Assembly (NCBI GenBank): GCA_001464385.1
Contig: LNFB01000318.1
Coordinates: forward strand, 45,127-109,126
DNA from: Deltaproteobacteria bacterium Ga0077550
GTDB lineage: Bacteria > Myxococcota_A > Polyangia > Nannocystales > Nannocystaceae
Length of the DNA stretch: 64,000 nucleotides
Reading direction: 5' to 3'
Shown: one piece after another, positions 8,785-16,863 of the stretch
Layout: the number at the start of each line of letters is the position of its first letter
Numbering within the stretch: position 1 is the stretch's first letter
The notes under the pieces: generated by a model
Told to the model about the DNA's origin: nothing
Seen by the model: the letters and a program-made list of their open reading frames with translations, nothing else
The model's database searches: none
Made by a program: the position numbers and the translations under genes

Positions 8785-9762
8785 ATGAATCGCATGAAGC
8801 ATGTCTGGTGGATCGTGTTGGGTTCGATGTTGGGTTGTGACCTCGAGGACACCGGGGTCGAGGACGAGCTCGTCGAGGAGGACGACGCGCCGCGTTCGGG
8901 AGGCGGCGGCGGGAGCGGCACCGGATGGGGTTGCCGCACCTGCGGCTTCTCCAACTCGCCGATGCTGGGCGGCTTCGCCCTGGACCAGTTCGTCGTCGGC
9001 GCGGCCCCCGTGCCGCAAGGCGGCCTAAGGCTGGCGGGGATCGTCGACCCGTACGGCACGCCGGTGGACGTGGCGGTGGTCAACAACGCCTTCGTCGCCG
9101 ACAAGAGCGGTGTCCAGGTCTCCGGCGCGGCGCTCCAGGGCTGGGCGTTGCGGTTCGAGGACGAGAACGCCCAGACCCTCGACGTGGAGATCTTCGACTA
9201 CTCCGAGCAGCCGAGCTGGGTCGATGACAGCCCTGTCGCGACCTACACCCTGACGTATCGCGACGCCGGAGGCGACGTCGACCTCAACGTGTGTCCGGGG
9301 ATGGACCCCGACCTCACCTCGATCACGGTGCTGTCCGGCGAACGCTACGACGGCACGACCAAGACCGTCGTGCCCAACTCCAGCGAGTGGGTCACGCTGG
9401 CCTGTCGCGGCCACGCGCTCGCCAAGATGCGCATGCTCGGCTACGCGCCGAAGGACCAGTTCGGCTCGACGCCGAAGCAGCGCCAGGCGACCCTCAAGAT
9501 GCTGACCGCGGACTACTGCGGCACCGGGCACAGCTTCACGGCGATCGGTCAGCCCATCGACTGGGCAGACGTGCGCGGGAGGTTCCCGCTGGTGACGAAC
9601 GATCCCTCCCGTCTCGAGGCGCGTTGGACCGAGAAGGGCGCGACCTGCCTGGACACCCCGCGGCTCGTCAGCCGCAACGAGGTGAAGGCCCTGTGCGCCC
9701 TGCCGAAGTGCTACGGCGACTTCTCCATGGCCGGCGTCACCTGGATCACGACGCTGCAGTGA
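8785..9762 (+). CDS. ADYC-domain lipoprotein
   Basis: The start ATG at 8785 gives a compact signal peptide with lipobox SMLGC; an upstream in-frame ATG at 8737 would add a charged, non-signal segment. The protein has 325 residues. An acidic segment and a Gly-rich linker are followed by a domain with the motif LTADYCGTGHSFT in its second half. That is the hallmark of the ADYC family, known from secreted myxobacterial proteins of unknown function. Several conserved Cys probably form disulfides. The gene ends 13 nt before a Ser/Thr kinase gene on the same strand, so the two are likely cotranscribed. Confidence 0.85.
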   Translation: MNRMKHVWWIVLGSMLGCDLEDTGVEDELVEEDDAPRSGGGGGSGTGWGCRTCGFSNSPMLGGFALDQFVVGAAPVPQGGLRLAGIVDPYGTPVDVAVVNNAFVADKSGVQVSGAALQGWALRFEDENAQTLDVEIFDYSEQPSWVDDSPVATYTLTYRDAGGDVDLNVCPGMDPDLTSITVLSGERYDGTTKTVVPNSSEWVTLACRGHALAKMRMLGYAPKDQFGSTPKQRQATLKMLTADYCGTGHSFTAIGQPIDWADVRGRFPLVTNDPSRLEARWTEKGATCLDTPRLVSRNEVKALCALPKCYGDFSMAGVTWITTLQ

Positions 9763-9775
9763 GGGCGGTCCGACC

Positions 9776-12388
9776 GTGAGCGCCTCGGGACCCGCCCTCG
9801 AACCGGGGTCGACGCGCCGCCGCGAGCAGGACGACGCGGCCACGGTCGACGGCGTCGGCCGCTCACGCCCGAGCTCGCCCACGCCCGAGCGGGTCGGTCG
9901 CTACGTGATCCTCTCGATGCTCGGTGAGGGCGGGATGGGGGTCGTCCTCGAGGCGTTCGACCCCGAGCTCGACCGGCGCGTCGCGATCAAGCTGCTCCAT
10001 CCCCTGCGCGGCAGCGTCAATGCGAGCCGCCGACTGCTCCGCGAGGCGCAGGTGATGGCGCGACTCTCCCACCCCAACGTCGTGCAGGTGCACGACGCCG
10101 GTGAGCTCGGCACGAGCGTGTTCGTGGCGATGGAGCTCGTCCGGGGCCAGACGATGCGCGCGTGGATGCGCGCGACCAAGCCGCACTGGCGCGAGGTCGT
10201 CGCCAAGTTCATCGAGGCCGGACGCGGGCTGGCGGCCGCGCACGACGCTGGCATCGTGCACCGCGACTTCAAGCCGGACAACATGCTGATCGGCGCCGAC
10301 GGGCGCGTGCGCGTCGCCGACTTCGGCCTCGCGAACGTCGCGTTCTCGCGCGACCCCGAGGCGGCCGACCCGGCCCCGCGCGCCGAGGGTCTGCTCCCCA
10401 TCACGGCGACCGGCGCGGTGATGGGGACGCCGATGTACATGGCGCCCGAGCAGCACGCCGGCCTCCCCGTCGGCCCCGCGGCCGATCAGTTCGGCTTCTG
10501 CGTCGCGCTGCACGAGGCGGTGTTCGGGCGCCGACCGTTCGCGGGCCACCGAAGCCACGAGATCGCCCAGAGCGTGCTCGCCGGGGAGTTCACCGCGCCG
10601 CCGATGGTGCCGGCCGAACAACGGTGGGTGCTCGAGGTCGTGCGGCGCGGCGTCGCGGTCGATCCGGAGCGACGGTTCGCGTCGTTCCGCGAGCTGCTCG
10701 CCGCGCTCGATCGCGATCCGAGCGCGCGACGTCGCCTGTGGCGCAACCGCCTCGCGGCCGCTGGCCTCGTCGCCGCCTCGGGTGTCGCCGCCCTGCGAGC
10801 GTCGACCGAGCCGTGCACGGGCGGTCGGGCCTCGATCGAGCAGGTGTGGAGCTCGGAGGCGCGGGCCGACCTCGTGCGCTCCGTCGACGCCGAGGCGCAG
10901 GGACGAGCCTCGGCGCTGGTGAGCACGCTCGATCGCTACGCCGAGCGCTGGGGCGCCGCGCACCGCGACACGTGCCTCGCGCATCGCCGCGACGAACTCT
11001 CGTCCGATCTCCTCGACCGTTCGATGGCGTGCCTGCTGCGGCGACGCGCCGCGATCGCGAAGATCCTCGACCTCGTGCACGACGGGGGCCCCGCGGTGAG
11101 GGCCGGTGCGACCGCGGCAGCGGCCGCCCTCCCTGCGATCTCGGAGTGCTCGGATCCGGAGTCGGTCGACCTCCGGATCCCCCGACCGGCCGATCCGAGC
11201 GAGGCCGCCGCGATCGAAGCCGGTCGCGTCCGCCTCGTCGAGGCCGAGGTCCTGCACCACGCCGGCGACGTCGACGTCGCGCTGCCCGAGCTCGCCGAGG
11301 TGGCGTCGCAGGCCGAGGCGCTCGGGGCGACGCCGCTGTCCGCCGAGGTCGCGTTGAGCCGTGGGCGACTCGCCCTCGATCGCATGGATCAGGGCGAAGC
11401 CGCCGACGCGTTCGCCGAGGCGGCGATCCTCGGCGTCGAGGCCGGGCTCGATCGCATCGCGGCCGAGGCCCTGATCCGCAAGCTCTACGTCGACGCGTCG
11501 CGCTCGACGGAGCCGGCGCGCGTGCTCGAGGACGCCCCGATGGCGCGGGCCCAGCTGCGGCGCGCGGGGGAGCCCGCCGCGCTCGCCGCCCTGCTCGCCA
11601 ACAACCTCGGGGTGATCCACGGCCTCGTGGGGGACCGCGCCCTCGCCCGCGCGGCCTTCACCGAGGCGCTCGAGCTCGGCGATCACGACGACGCCAATCC
11701 CGGCGACGTCGCCGGCATCGCGCTGAACCTCGCCCTGCTGACCCCCGACGCGGACCGCCGCGAGGCGCTGTTCGATCGCGCGGCCGCCCTGCTGCGCGAT
11801 CGACTCGGACCCGATCACCTGATGCTGCTCGAGATCGAGGCGCGCCGCGCCGAGACCACCGCCGCGCTCGACCTGGCCACCCTGCGCACACGTGCGGTGT
11901 GCGACGCCTTCGACGCGCGTGTCCCGGACGACCTCGCCCAGCGCCACCAGTGCCGGTGGCGCCTCGCCGCGCTGCTCGACGAGGGTGAGGCCGTCACCGC
12001 GGCGATCGCCGAGCTCGACCGCGGCCTCGCCGACCTCGACGCCCCGGTCGCCGAGATCGACGCGGAGTACGTCGCCGCGCAGCGGTCCAAGACCCGCGGC
12101 CATCGAGCCGTCCTCGCCGGCGATCCGGACGCCGCGATCGCCGAGCTCGATCGGGCCCGGGCCGCCCTCGCGCCCCACGCCAGCGCGCCGTGGATCGCCC
12201 TCGAGCTCGCCGACGTCGACAGGCTCACCGGCCGGGCCCTGCTCGCCCTCGGCCGCGACGCCCAGGCCCGCGCACGGCTCGAGGCCGCGCTCGCGGTCTA
12301 CGTCGCCGAGCGCGGGCGAACCGAGGATCGCGCCGTGCGGGCCCACGCCGACGAGGCGCGGGCCCTGCTCACAACGCTCGCCCCGTGA
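9776..12388 (+). CDS. Ser/Thr protein kinase with membrane segment and TPR-rich tail
   Basis: The protein has 870 residues. The kinase domain spans about 43-315 with the Gly loop (LGEGGMG), Lys72 in VAIK, HRDFKPDN at 162-169 and DFG at 182-184, plus GTPxYMAPEQ. So all catalytic residues are present, including the RD Arg. A hydrophobic segment at about 326-342 may be a membrane anchor. The rest is a long alpha-helical region with Ala-rich repeats typical of TPR arrays in myxobacterial PknB-like kinases. The GTG start lies just after the ADYC lipoprotein gene, so sensing of an envelope signal is possible. Convergent with the MFS-synthase gene with only a 3-nt gap. Confidence 0.93.
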   Translation: MSASGPALEPGSTRRREQDDAATVDGVGRSRPSSPTPERVGRYVILSMLGEGGMGVVLEAFDPELDRRVAIKLLHPLRGSVNASRRLLREAQVMARLSHPNVVQVHDAGELGTSVFVAMELVRGQTMRAWMRATKPHWREVVAKFIEAGRGLAAAHDAGIVHRDFKPDNMLIGADGRVRVADFGLANVAFSRDPEAADPAPRAEGLLPITATGAVMGTPMYMAPEQHAGLPVGPAADQFGFCVALHEAVFGRRPFAGHRSHEIAQSVLAGEFTAPPMVPAEQRWVLEVVRRGVAVDPERRFASFRELLAALDRDPSARRRLWRNRLAAAGLVAASGVAALRASTEPCTGGRASIEQVWSSEARADLVRSVDAEAQGRASALVSTLDRYAERWGAAHRDTCLAHRRDELSSDLLDRSMACLLRRRAAIAKILDLVHDGGPAVRAGATAAAAALPAISECSDPESVDLRIPRPADPSEAAAIEAGRVRLVEAEVLHHAGDVDVALPELAEVASQAEALGATPLSAEVALSRGRLALDRMDQGEAADAFAEAAILGVEAGLDRIAAEALIRKLYVDASRSTEPARVLEDAPMARAQLRRAGEPAALAALLANNLGVIHGLVGDRALARAAFTEALELGDHDDANPGDVAGIALNLALLTPDADRREALFDRAAALLRDRLGPDHLMLLEIEARRAETTAALDLATLRTRAVCDAFDARVPDDLAQRHQCRWRLAALLDEGEAVTAAIAELDRGLADLDAPVAEIDAEYVAAQRSKTRGHRAVLAGDPDAAIAELDRARAALAPHASAPWIALELADVDRLTGRALLALGRDAQARARLEAALAVYVAERGRTEDRAVRAHADEARALLTTLAP

Positions 12389-12391
12389 CGG

Positions 12392-15300
12392 CTAATCGCG
12401 GGCCGCGTACGACCGGATCACGCGGTAGGCGACGTCCTCGTTGTCGTTGCCGGGGTGCAGCGCCATCATGTTGCGATCGACGAACGCGCGACGCTCGTCG
12501 GCGCTCGCCATGCGCAGCTCGAGCGCGACCACGCCCGCCACCGTCATCAGGCTCTTCGGGATCGCGAAGTTCTCGTCGTCCATGTGCCGATCGAGGATCG
12601 CCAGGATCGCGTCGGCGTCCCGGGCGAGCATCCCGTCGAGCAGGCCGATCGCGTCCTTGACCCGCGCGGGCGCCTCGGACTTCTCGGCGACCTCCAGGAC
12701 GTGCTTCCAGAACGGCATGTCGCGCATCTCCATGTGCGGCGCGACCTCGCGGTAGACCTCGTACGTCGCGCGCACCCACTCGTCCCAGTCGGGCTTCGCG
12801 ACCAGGCGCAGGTTGTTGTCGGCGTCGCGCCAGGTACTCATCGCCCCGGCCGACAGCTCCTTGGCCACGCGCGCGCTCGGATCCTCGTAGCGCCGCATCA
12901 GCAGCGCCGCCTGCTCGGTCTCGTAGAGGATGTGCGGGTCGCGGTAATCCCCGATGCCGCCCAGCGGGTACGGGCGGCGCTGGATCCCGCCCAAGACCTC
13001 GAGCACCGGCGCGGGCGACCACCGCACCTCGTGCAGGAACTCGGCCCGCTTCTTCAGGAACCGGGCCTTCTCGGCGCCGGTGTCGAGGATCGGGTGGCTG
13101 TCGCGGTTGGGGACCTTGTCGACGAGGAACGGGTGCAGCATCCGCTTGTTCGCGGTGATGAGCCCGTCGATCTGGCCGATGTCGTGGATGCCGAGCAGCT
13201 CGAACGCCTCCTGGGCATCGGGCCACGACAGCGGCTCGGGGTCGAGCTGGCCGATGGGACCGTCGGCGGACGAGATGATCACCCAGTCCGACGAGCCGAT
13301 GCGCACGATGAGGTAGTCCTCGAACTCGCGATCGAGCGCCGCGAGCACGCTGATCATCAGGTCGTCGGAGAGCTCGTAGCCCTGGATCCACTGCGCGAGC
13401 AGGCCGCCCGGCTTCAGGTAGCGCTTGGCCTCCTGGTAGAACTCGGTGGTGAACAGGCTCGACACGCCCGAGACCCACGGGTTGGTCGGCTCGGAGATGA
13501 TGAAGTCGTACTTGTCACCGGCCCACGCGAAGTACGCCTTGGCGTCGTCGAAGTGGATGTGGCTGCGCTTGTCGTTGTACGCGCGGTAGTTGACCGGCAT
13601 GAAGTACTTCGAGCCCTCGACCATCTCGGGCTCGATCTCGACGGTGTCGAGGCGGTCGAGGTGCGGCGAGGCGAGCACCGTGTGGCAGGTGACGCCCGAG
13701 CCGAAGCCGATGAGCGCGCCGTGGGTGCTGTTGGGCCGGGCCATCAGCGGGATGAGGCCGACCAGGAACTGGTTGGGCTCGTCGCCGGCGATCTCGGGGC
13801 CGTCGAGCTTGTCGCGATCGGCCGGCCAACGGTCGAGCACGACCGAGGCGTCGGGCTTGCCGTTGGTGTAGATGACGTGGTGACCGCTCTTCACGTCGGT
13901 CTTCACCACCGTGACGCTCGCGGTGCGACCGTCGACGTACGACAGGATGTCGTAGTCCTCCGGCAGGTGCGTGCGGCCGTTGCGGAACACCGTCGACGTC
14001 AGCACCGTGGGATCGACGCGGACGAGGAGCCCGGCGCAGACCGCCAGCACCGTGCCGATGGCGGCGTTGCGCAGGGTCTTGCTCGCCCCCGTCGGCGCGC
14101 GTCCCGTGACGATCTCGCCGCGGATGAGCAGCAGGCCCAGCAGCATGTCGACCAGCGCGCCGATCACCAGCACGCCCTTCAGGCCCACGATCGGCATCAG
14201 GACCAGGCCGGCCAGCGTCGCTCCCGTGATCGCCCCCAGCGTGTTGAACCCGTAGACCTTGCCGACCACGCCCTCGGCCTGGCCGCGCTTGAGCATCACG
14301 TGGGTGAGCAGCGGCAGCGTCATGCCGGCGCAGAAGGCCGCGGGCAGCATCATCATCGCGCAGATGAGGAACTTCAGCGTGTTGAACTGAAGCCACATAC
14401 CCTCGGTGCGCGAGCCGTCGTCACCGAACCACCCGAGCCACTGGTCCGACAGCAGGCCGCCCATCGCGAGCACGCCGAGCCGATACGCCGGCAGGGTCGC
14501 GATCGCGGCGAAGCCCATCACGAGCTGCACGACGGCGAGCGTCATCTCGGGCCGCTTGAACTTGTCCATCCGCTTCTTCACCCAGAACCCGCCCAGCGCG
14601 AGCCCGAGGATGAAGACCGACAGCATGATCTCGAAGGAGTGGGTCGCCGCGCCGAGGATCGTCGACAGCAGGCGGATCCAGCCGATCTCGTACATGAACG
14701 ACGACAGGCCGGTCCCCATCGCCACCGCGAGGTACAGCCACACCTTGCTCGAGTTCGCGGTGCTCTGATCACCGAGCTCCCGCTTCTCGATCGCGTCCGT
14801 GGGCGCCCGGTCGCGCATCGCGACCAGCATGATGATGATGTTGAGCGCGGCGGCGACCATCAGCGCGCCGGGCAGACCGACCTTCGCCACCAGCACGAAG
14901 CCGGAGAAGATGGCGCCGAACGACGCGCCCAGGCTGTTGGTGAAGTACAGCATGCTCAGGATCTCGCCCGAGCGGCCGAGATCGCGGCGCAGGATGCCGA
15001 CGCTCATCAGCGGGAACGTGGTGCCGAGCATCACGCACGGCGGCAGGATCAACAGGCCGGCCAGGGACCACTTCGCGAACTCGACGGCGTCGCCGCCACC
15101 GAGCATCGGGAACAGCGTGTCGTAGGCGAACCGCGCCGCGAACTCCTGCAGGTACGGGAACGCCAGCGCGTAGACGCCGATGAGCCCCTCGATGATGCCG
15201 TACACGACCACCGGCGACCGCGTGCGGGCGACGAAGCGCCCCGACAGCAGCGCGCCGAGCGACATGCCGCCCATGAACAGGCTGAGCACGAGGATCTGTG

Positions 15301-15478
15301 CGGTCGCGGCGCTGCCGACGAACTGCTTGATGTAGCGCGACCAGATCGACTCGTAGATGAGCCCGCTGATCCCGGACAAGAAGAACAAGAGGAAGAGGAC
15401 GCGGAAGCGCCCGGTCCCGGCCGAGGTTCCCCTGGAATTCGTGGCTGCCGTCGGCATGTCCATGGCGCGGCGGACCAT
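12392..15478 (-). CDS. Fused MFS-like membrane domain / spermidine synthase-like protein
   Basis: The protein has 1028 residues. The first half (about 25-480) has ten or more hydrophobic helices of MFS type beginning with FLLFFLSGISGLIYESIW, a signature of the fused MFS/spermidine synthase family. The second half (about 590-790) is a spermidine-synthase-like Rossmann fold. It has the nucleotide-binding glycine stretch (IGFGSGVT), TVEIEPEMV and DDAKAYF, and ISEPTNPW where classic synthases have a DxP-type loop. The C-terminal 230 residues are helical. Members are suspected aminopropyltransferases, but substrates of the fused type are mostly unproven. Divergent from the PHA-system protein with a 41-bp spacer. 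Confidence 0.88.
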   Translation of the reverse strand: MVRRAMDMPTAATNSRGTSAGTGRFRVLFLLFFLSGISGLIYESIWSRYIKQFVGSAATAQILVLSLFMGGMSLGALLSGRFVARTRSPVVVYGIIEGLIGVYALAFPYLQEFAARFAYDTLFPMLGGGDAVEFAKWSLAGLLILPPCVMLGTTFPLMSVGILRRDLGRSGEILSMLYFTNSLGASFGAIFSGFVLVAKVGLPGALMVAAALNIIIMLVAMRDRAPTDAIEKRELGDQSTANSSKVWLYLAVAMGTGLSSFMYEIGWIRLLSTILGAATHSFEIMLSVFILGLALGGFWVKKRMDKFKRPEMTLAVVQLVMGFAAIATLPAYRLGVLAMGGLLSDQWLGWFGDDGSRTEGMWLQFNTLKFLICAMMMLPAAFCAGMTLPLLTHVMLKRGQAEGVVGKVYGFNTLGAITGATLAGLVLMPIVGLKGVLVIGALVDMLLGLLLIRGEIVTGRAPTGASKTLRNAAIGTVLAVCAGLLVRVDPTVLTSTVFRNGRTHLPEDYDILSYVDGRTASVTVVKTDVKSGHHVIYTNGKPDASVVLDRWPADRDKLDGPEIAGDEPNQFLVGLIPLMARPNSTHGALIGFGSGVTCHTVLASPHLDRLDTVEIEPEMVEGSKYFMPVNYRAYNDKRSHIHFDDAKAYFAWAGDKYDFIISEPTNPWVSGVSSLFTTEFYQEAKRYLKPGGLLAQWIQGYELSDDLMISVLAALDREFEDYLIVRIGSSDWVIISSADGPIGQLDPEPLSWPDAQEAFELLGIHDIGQIDGLITANKRMLHPFLVDKVPNRDSHPILDTGAEKARFLKKRAEFLHEVRWSPAPVLEVLGGIQRRPYPLGGIGDYRDPHILYETEQAALLMRRYEDPSARVAKELSAGAMSTWRDADNNLRLVAKPDWDEWVRATYEVYREVAPHMEMRDMPFWKHVLEVAEKSEAPARVKDAIGLLDGMLARDADAILAILDRHMDDENFAIPKSLMTVAGVVALELRMASADERRAFVDRNMMALHPGNDNEDVAYRVIRSYAARD

Positions 15479-15500
15479 AGCCGAGCCCGCCGGGCGCTGC

Positions 15501-15506
15501 TATAGT
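15501..15506 (+). promoter_or_regulatory. Putative -10 element (TATAGT)
   Basis: TATAGT stands out in the GC-rich 41-bp spacer and lies 13 nt before the ATG of the polyhydroxyalkanoate-system gene, giving a leader of about 7 nt or less. No clear -35 hexamer is seen. Confidence 0.4.
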
Positions 15507-15519
15507 CCCCCGTAAACGC

Positions 15520-15834
15520 ATGAAGTACGTCGCCAAGCACGGTTTGCCCGATCGCTCCCGCGCCCGAGTCGTGGTCGAGAAGGCCTACGAGGCCTACAAG
15601 GTCAAGCTCGCCGACCACAAGCCGACGCTCGCGTGGAGCACGGAGAGCGAGGGCGAGCTGTCCTTCTCGGTGCTGGGCAAGACCCTCAGCGTGCAGATCC
15701 ACGTCACCGACGTCGAGGTCAAGATCGAGGGCGACATGCCGTGGATGTTCAAGCCGTTCCAGGGCAAGGTCGAGCGCGTGCTCGGGGATGAGATCGAGAA
15801 GTGGGCCGCGAAGGCCCGCGCCGGCGAGGTTTAA
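15520..15834 (+). CDS. Polyhydroxyalkanoic acid system family protein
   Basis: The protein has 104 residues. The layout matches the small PHA granule-associated/PHA-system family (PF09650). It has an N-terminal basic helix with RARVVVEKAYEAY, a beta segment ending in LSFSVLGKTLSVQIHVTDVEVKIEGDMPWMF, and a C-terminal helix KVERVLGDEIEKWAAKA. Such proteins are linked to storage-granule formation, but many occur without PHA synthase genes and their exact role is open. No other PHA gene is in the window. A hairpin about 50 nt downstream may end its transcript. Confidence 0.7.
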   Translation: MKYVAKHGLPDRSRARVVVEKAYEAYKVKLADHKPTLAWSTESEGELSFSVLGKTLSVQIHVTDVEVKIEGDMPWMFKPFQGKVERVLGDEIEKWAAKARAGEV

Positions 15835-15886
15835 CCTTTTCCCCCCGCGACCGGCTTGGGCGCCGCGGGGGCGCTTCGCGCGGATT

Positions 15887-15906
15887 GCCCCCCGCAAGCG
15901 GGGGGC
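15887..15906 (+). terminator. GC-rich stem-loop downstream of the PHA-system gene
   Basis: GCCCCCCG (15887-15894) and CGGGGGGC (15899-15906) form an 8-bp stem with a CAAG tetraloop. It is about 50 nt after the stop. No T-run follows. Confidence 0.5.
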
Positions 15907-15960
15907 GATCGGGTGCGTGGTCGGGGGTGGTGCGTGTGATCGCGGTGCGCGATCGGGGGG

Positions 15961-16056
15961 CGTGTCGCGCCGCTCGATCGCGGGGCGTGTCGCGCCGCTC
16001 GATCGCGGGGCTTTCGCGCCGCTCGATCGGTCGGTGGTCGCGCCGTTCGATCGGGG
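15961..16056. repeat. Degenerate tandem repeat, 25-bp period
   Basis: Two near-identical 25-bp units containing CGCGCCGCTCGATCG are followed by two diverged units. They fill the gap between the PHA-system gene and the convergent TonB-C-like lipoprotein gene. The array ends just before that gene's stop codon. Confidence 0.75.
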
Positions 16057-16062
16057 TGGGCG

Positions 16063-16686
16063 TCAGCCGACGTCGAAGGTGTAGTCGACGCCCATCGGGG
16101 GGCCGTCGTAGGTGGGGAAGCGGTGGTCGTAGATGACCTTGCGTAGGCAGCCGAGGATGCCGGTGTCGCGCAGGGCCGCGGGGGCCTTGGCGGTCACGCC
16201 GGTGACCTTGCCCTTGGCGGAGAGGCCGAAGACGAAGTCGACGCGGCCCGCGGCGATCGTCACGCCGCCCGCGACCGCATCGGCGATGCAGCGATCGAAC
16301 GCGGGCTCGAGGCCGCGCAGCTCGGCGCGCACGGTGTGGTCGCCCAGGCGCTCGCTGCCGGCGTCGGGATCGAGCACCGTCGTCGCGGTCGCGTCGTACC
16401 GCGGGATGTGGCCGTCGGCCACGGGCTGGTAGGTCGCACCATCGGCGCGGGCGTCGACGGCATCACCGCTCGCCGCCCCGCGCTTGCGCCCGCGCTTGCC
16501 GGCCTTCGCCTCGGGGACCCCGGGCTTCGCCTCCTCGGGCGCCGCCGCGATCGCGATGCACCGACCCGACTCGCAGCGCGTGCCCTCGCCGCACACGCCG
16601 TAGCACGCGGCCGCGTCGGCCCCGGGGCCACAGCCGAGCAGGGACGAGGACAGCGCGACGCGGGCGAGGGTCAGCGGCCGGAGCAC
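16063..16686 (-). CDS. Lipoprotein with AgmX/PglI (TonB-C-like) C-terminal domain
   Basis: The protein has 207 residues. The signal peptide has lipobox SLLGC. A Cys-containing knot (CYGVCGEGTRCESGRC) follows, then a basic/Pro linker. The C-terminal part from about residue 110 reads as an AgmX/PglI-type domain: pairs of Cys, GRVDFVFGLSAKGKVTGV, then CLRKVIYDHRFPTYDG and a final beta strand. That domain is common in myxobacterial gliding/adventurous-motility and envelope proteins and is TonB-C-like. The precise role is unknown. It is convergent with the PHA-system gene and divergent from the 3D-M15 lipoprotein. Confidence 0.8.
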   Translation of the reverse strand: MLRPLTLARVALSSSLLGCGPGADAAACYGVCGEGTRCESGRCIAIAAAPEEAKPGVPEAKAGKRGRKRGAASGDAVDARADGATYQPVADGHIPRYDATATTVLDPDAGSERLGDHTVRAELRGLEPAFDRCIADAVAGGVTIAAGRVDFVFGLSAKGKVTGVTAKAPAALRDTGILGCLRKVIYDHRFPTYDGPPMGVDYTFDVG

Positions 16687-16863
16687 GGCCGGAGTGTACG
16701 GCGCCCGGGAACCTCGGGCAGCCGCGGGTCAACTCCTGGCAAAGCTGTCGGTGCACGGCCGCCGCTGCGTCGTTCTACGTAGGCCGCCCAACGCGGGCGT
16801 CGCCGCGGGGAACCTCGCACACCCCGCCTCGAACACCCTCCATGGGACGCAACGGGTGAACGC

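Noticed and set aside
12455..15505. 1016-residue open frame on the plus strand opposite the MFS-synthase gene
   Set aside because: Antisense shadow rich in Arg, His, Asp and Gln without any recognisable motif.
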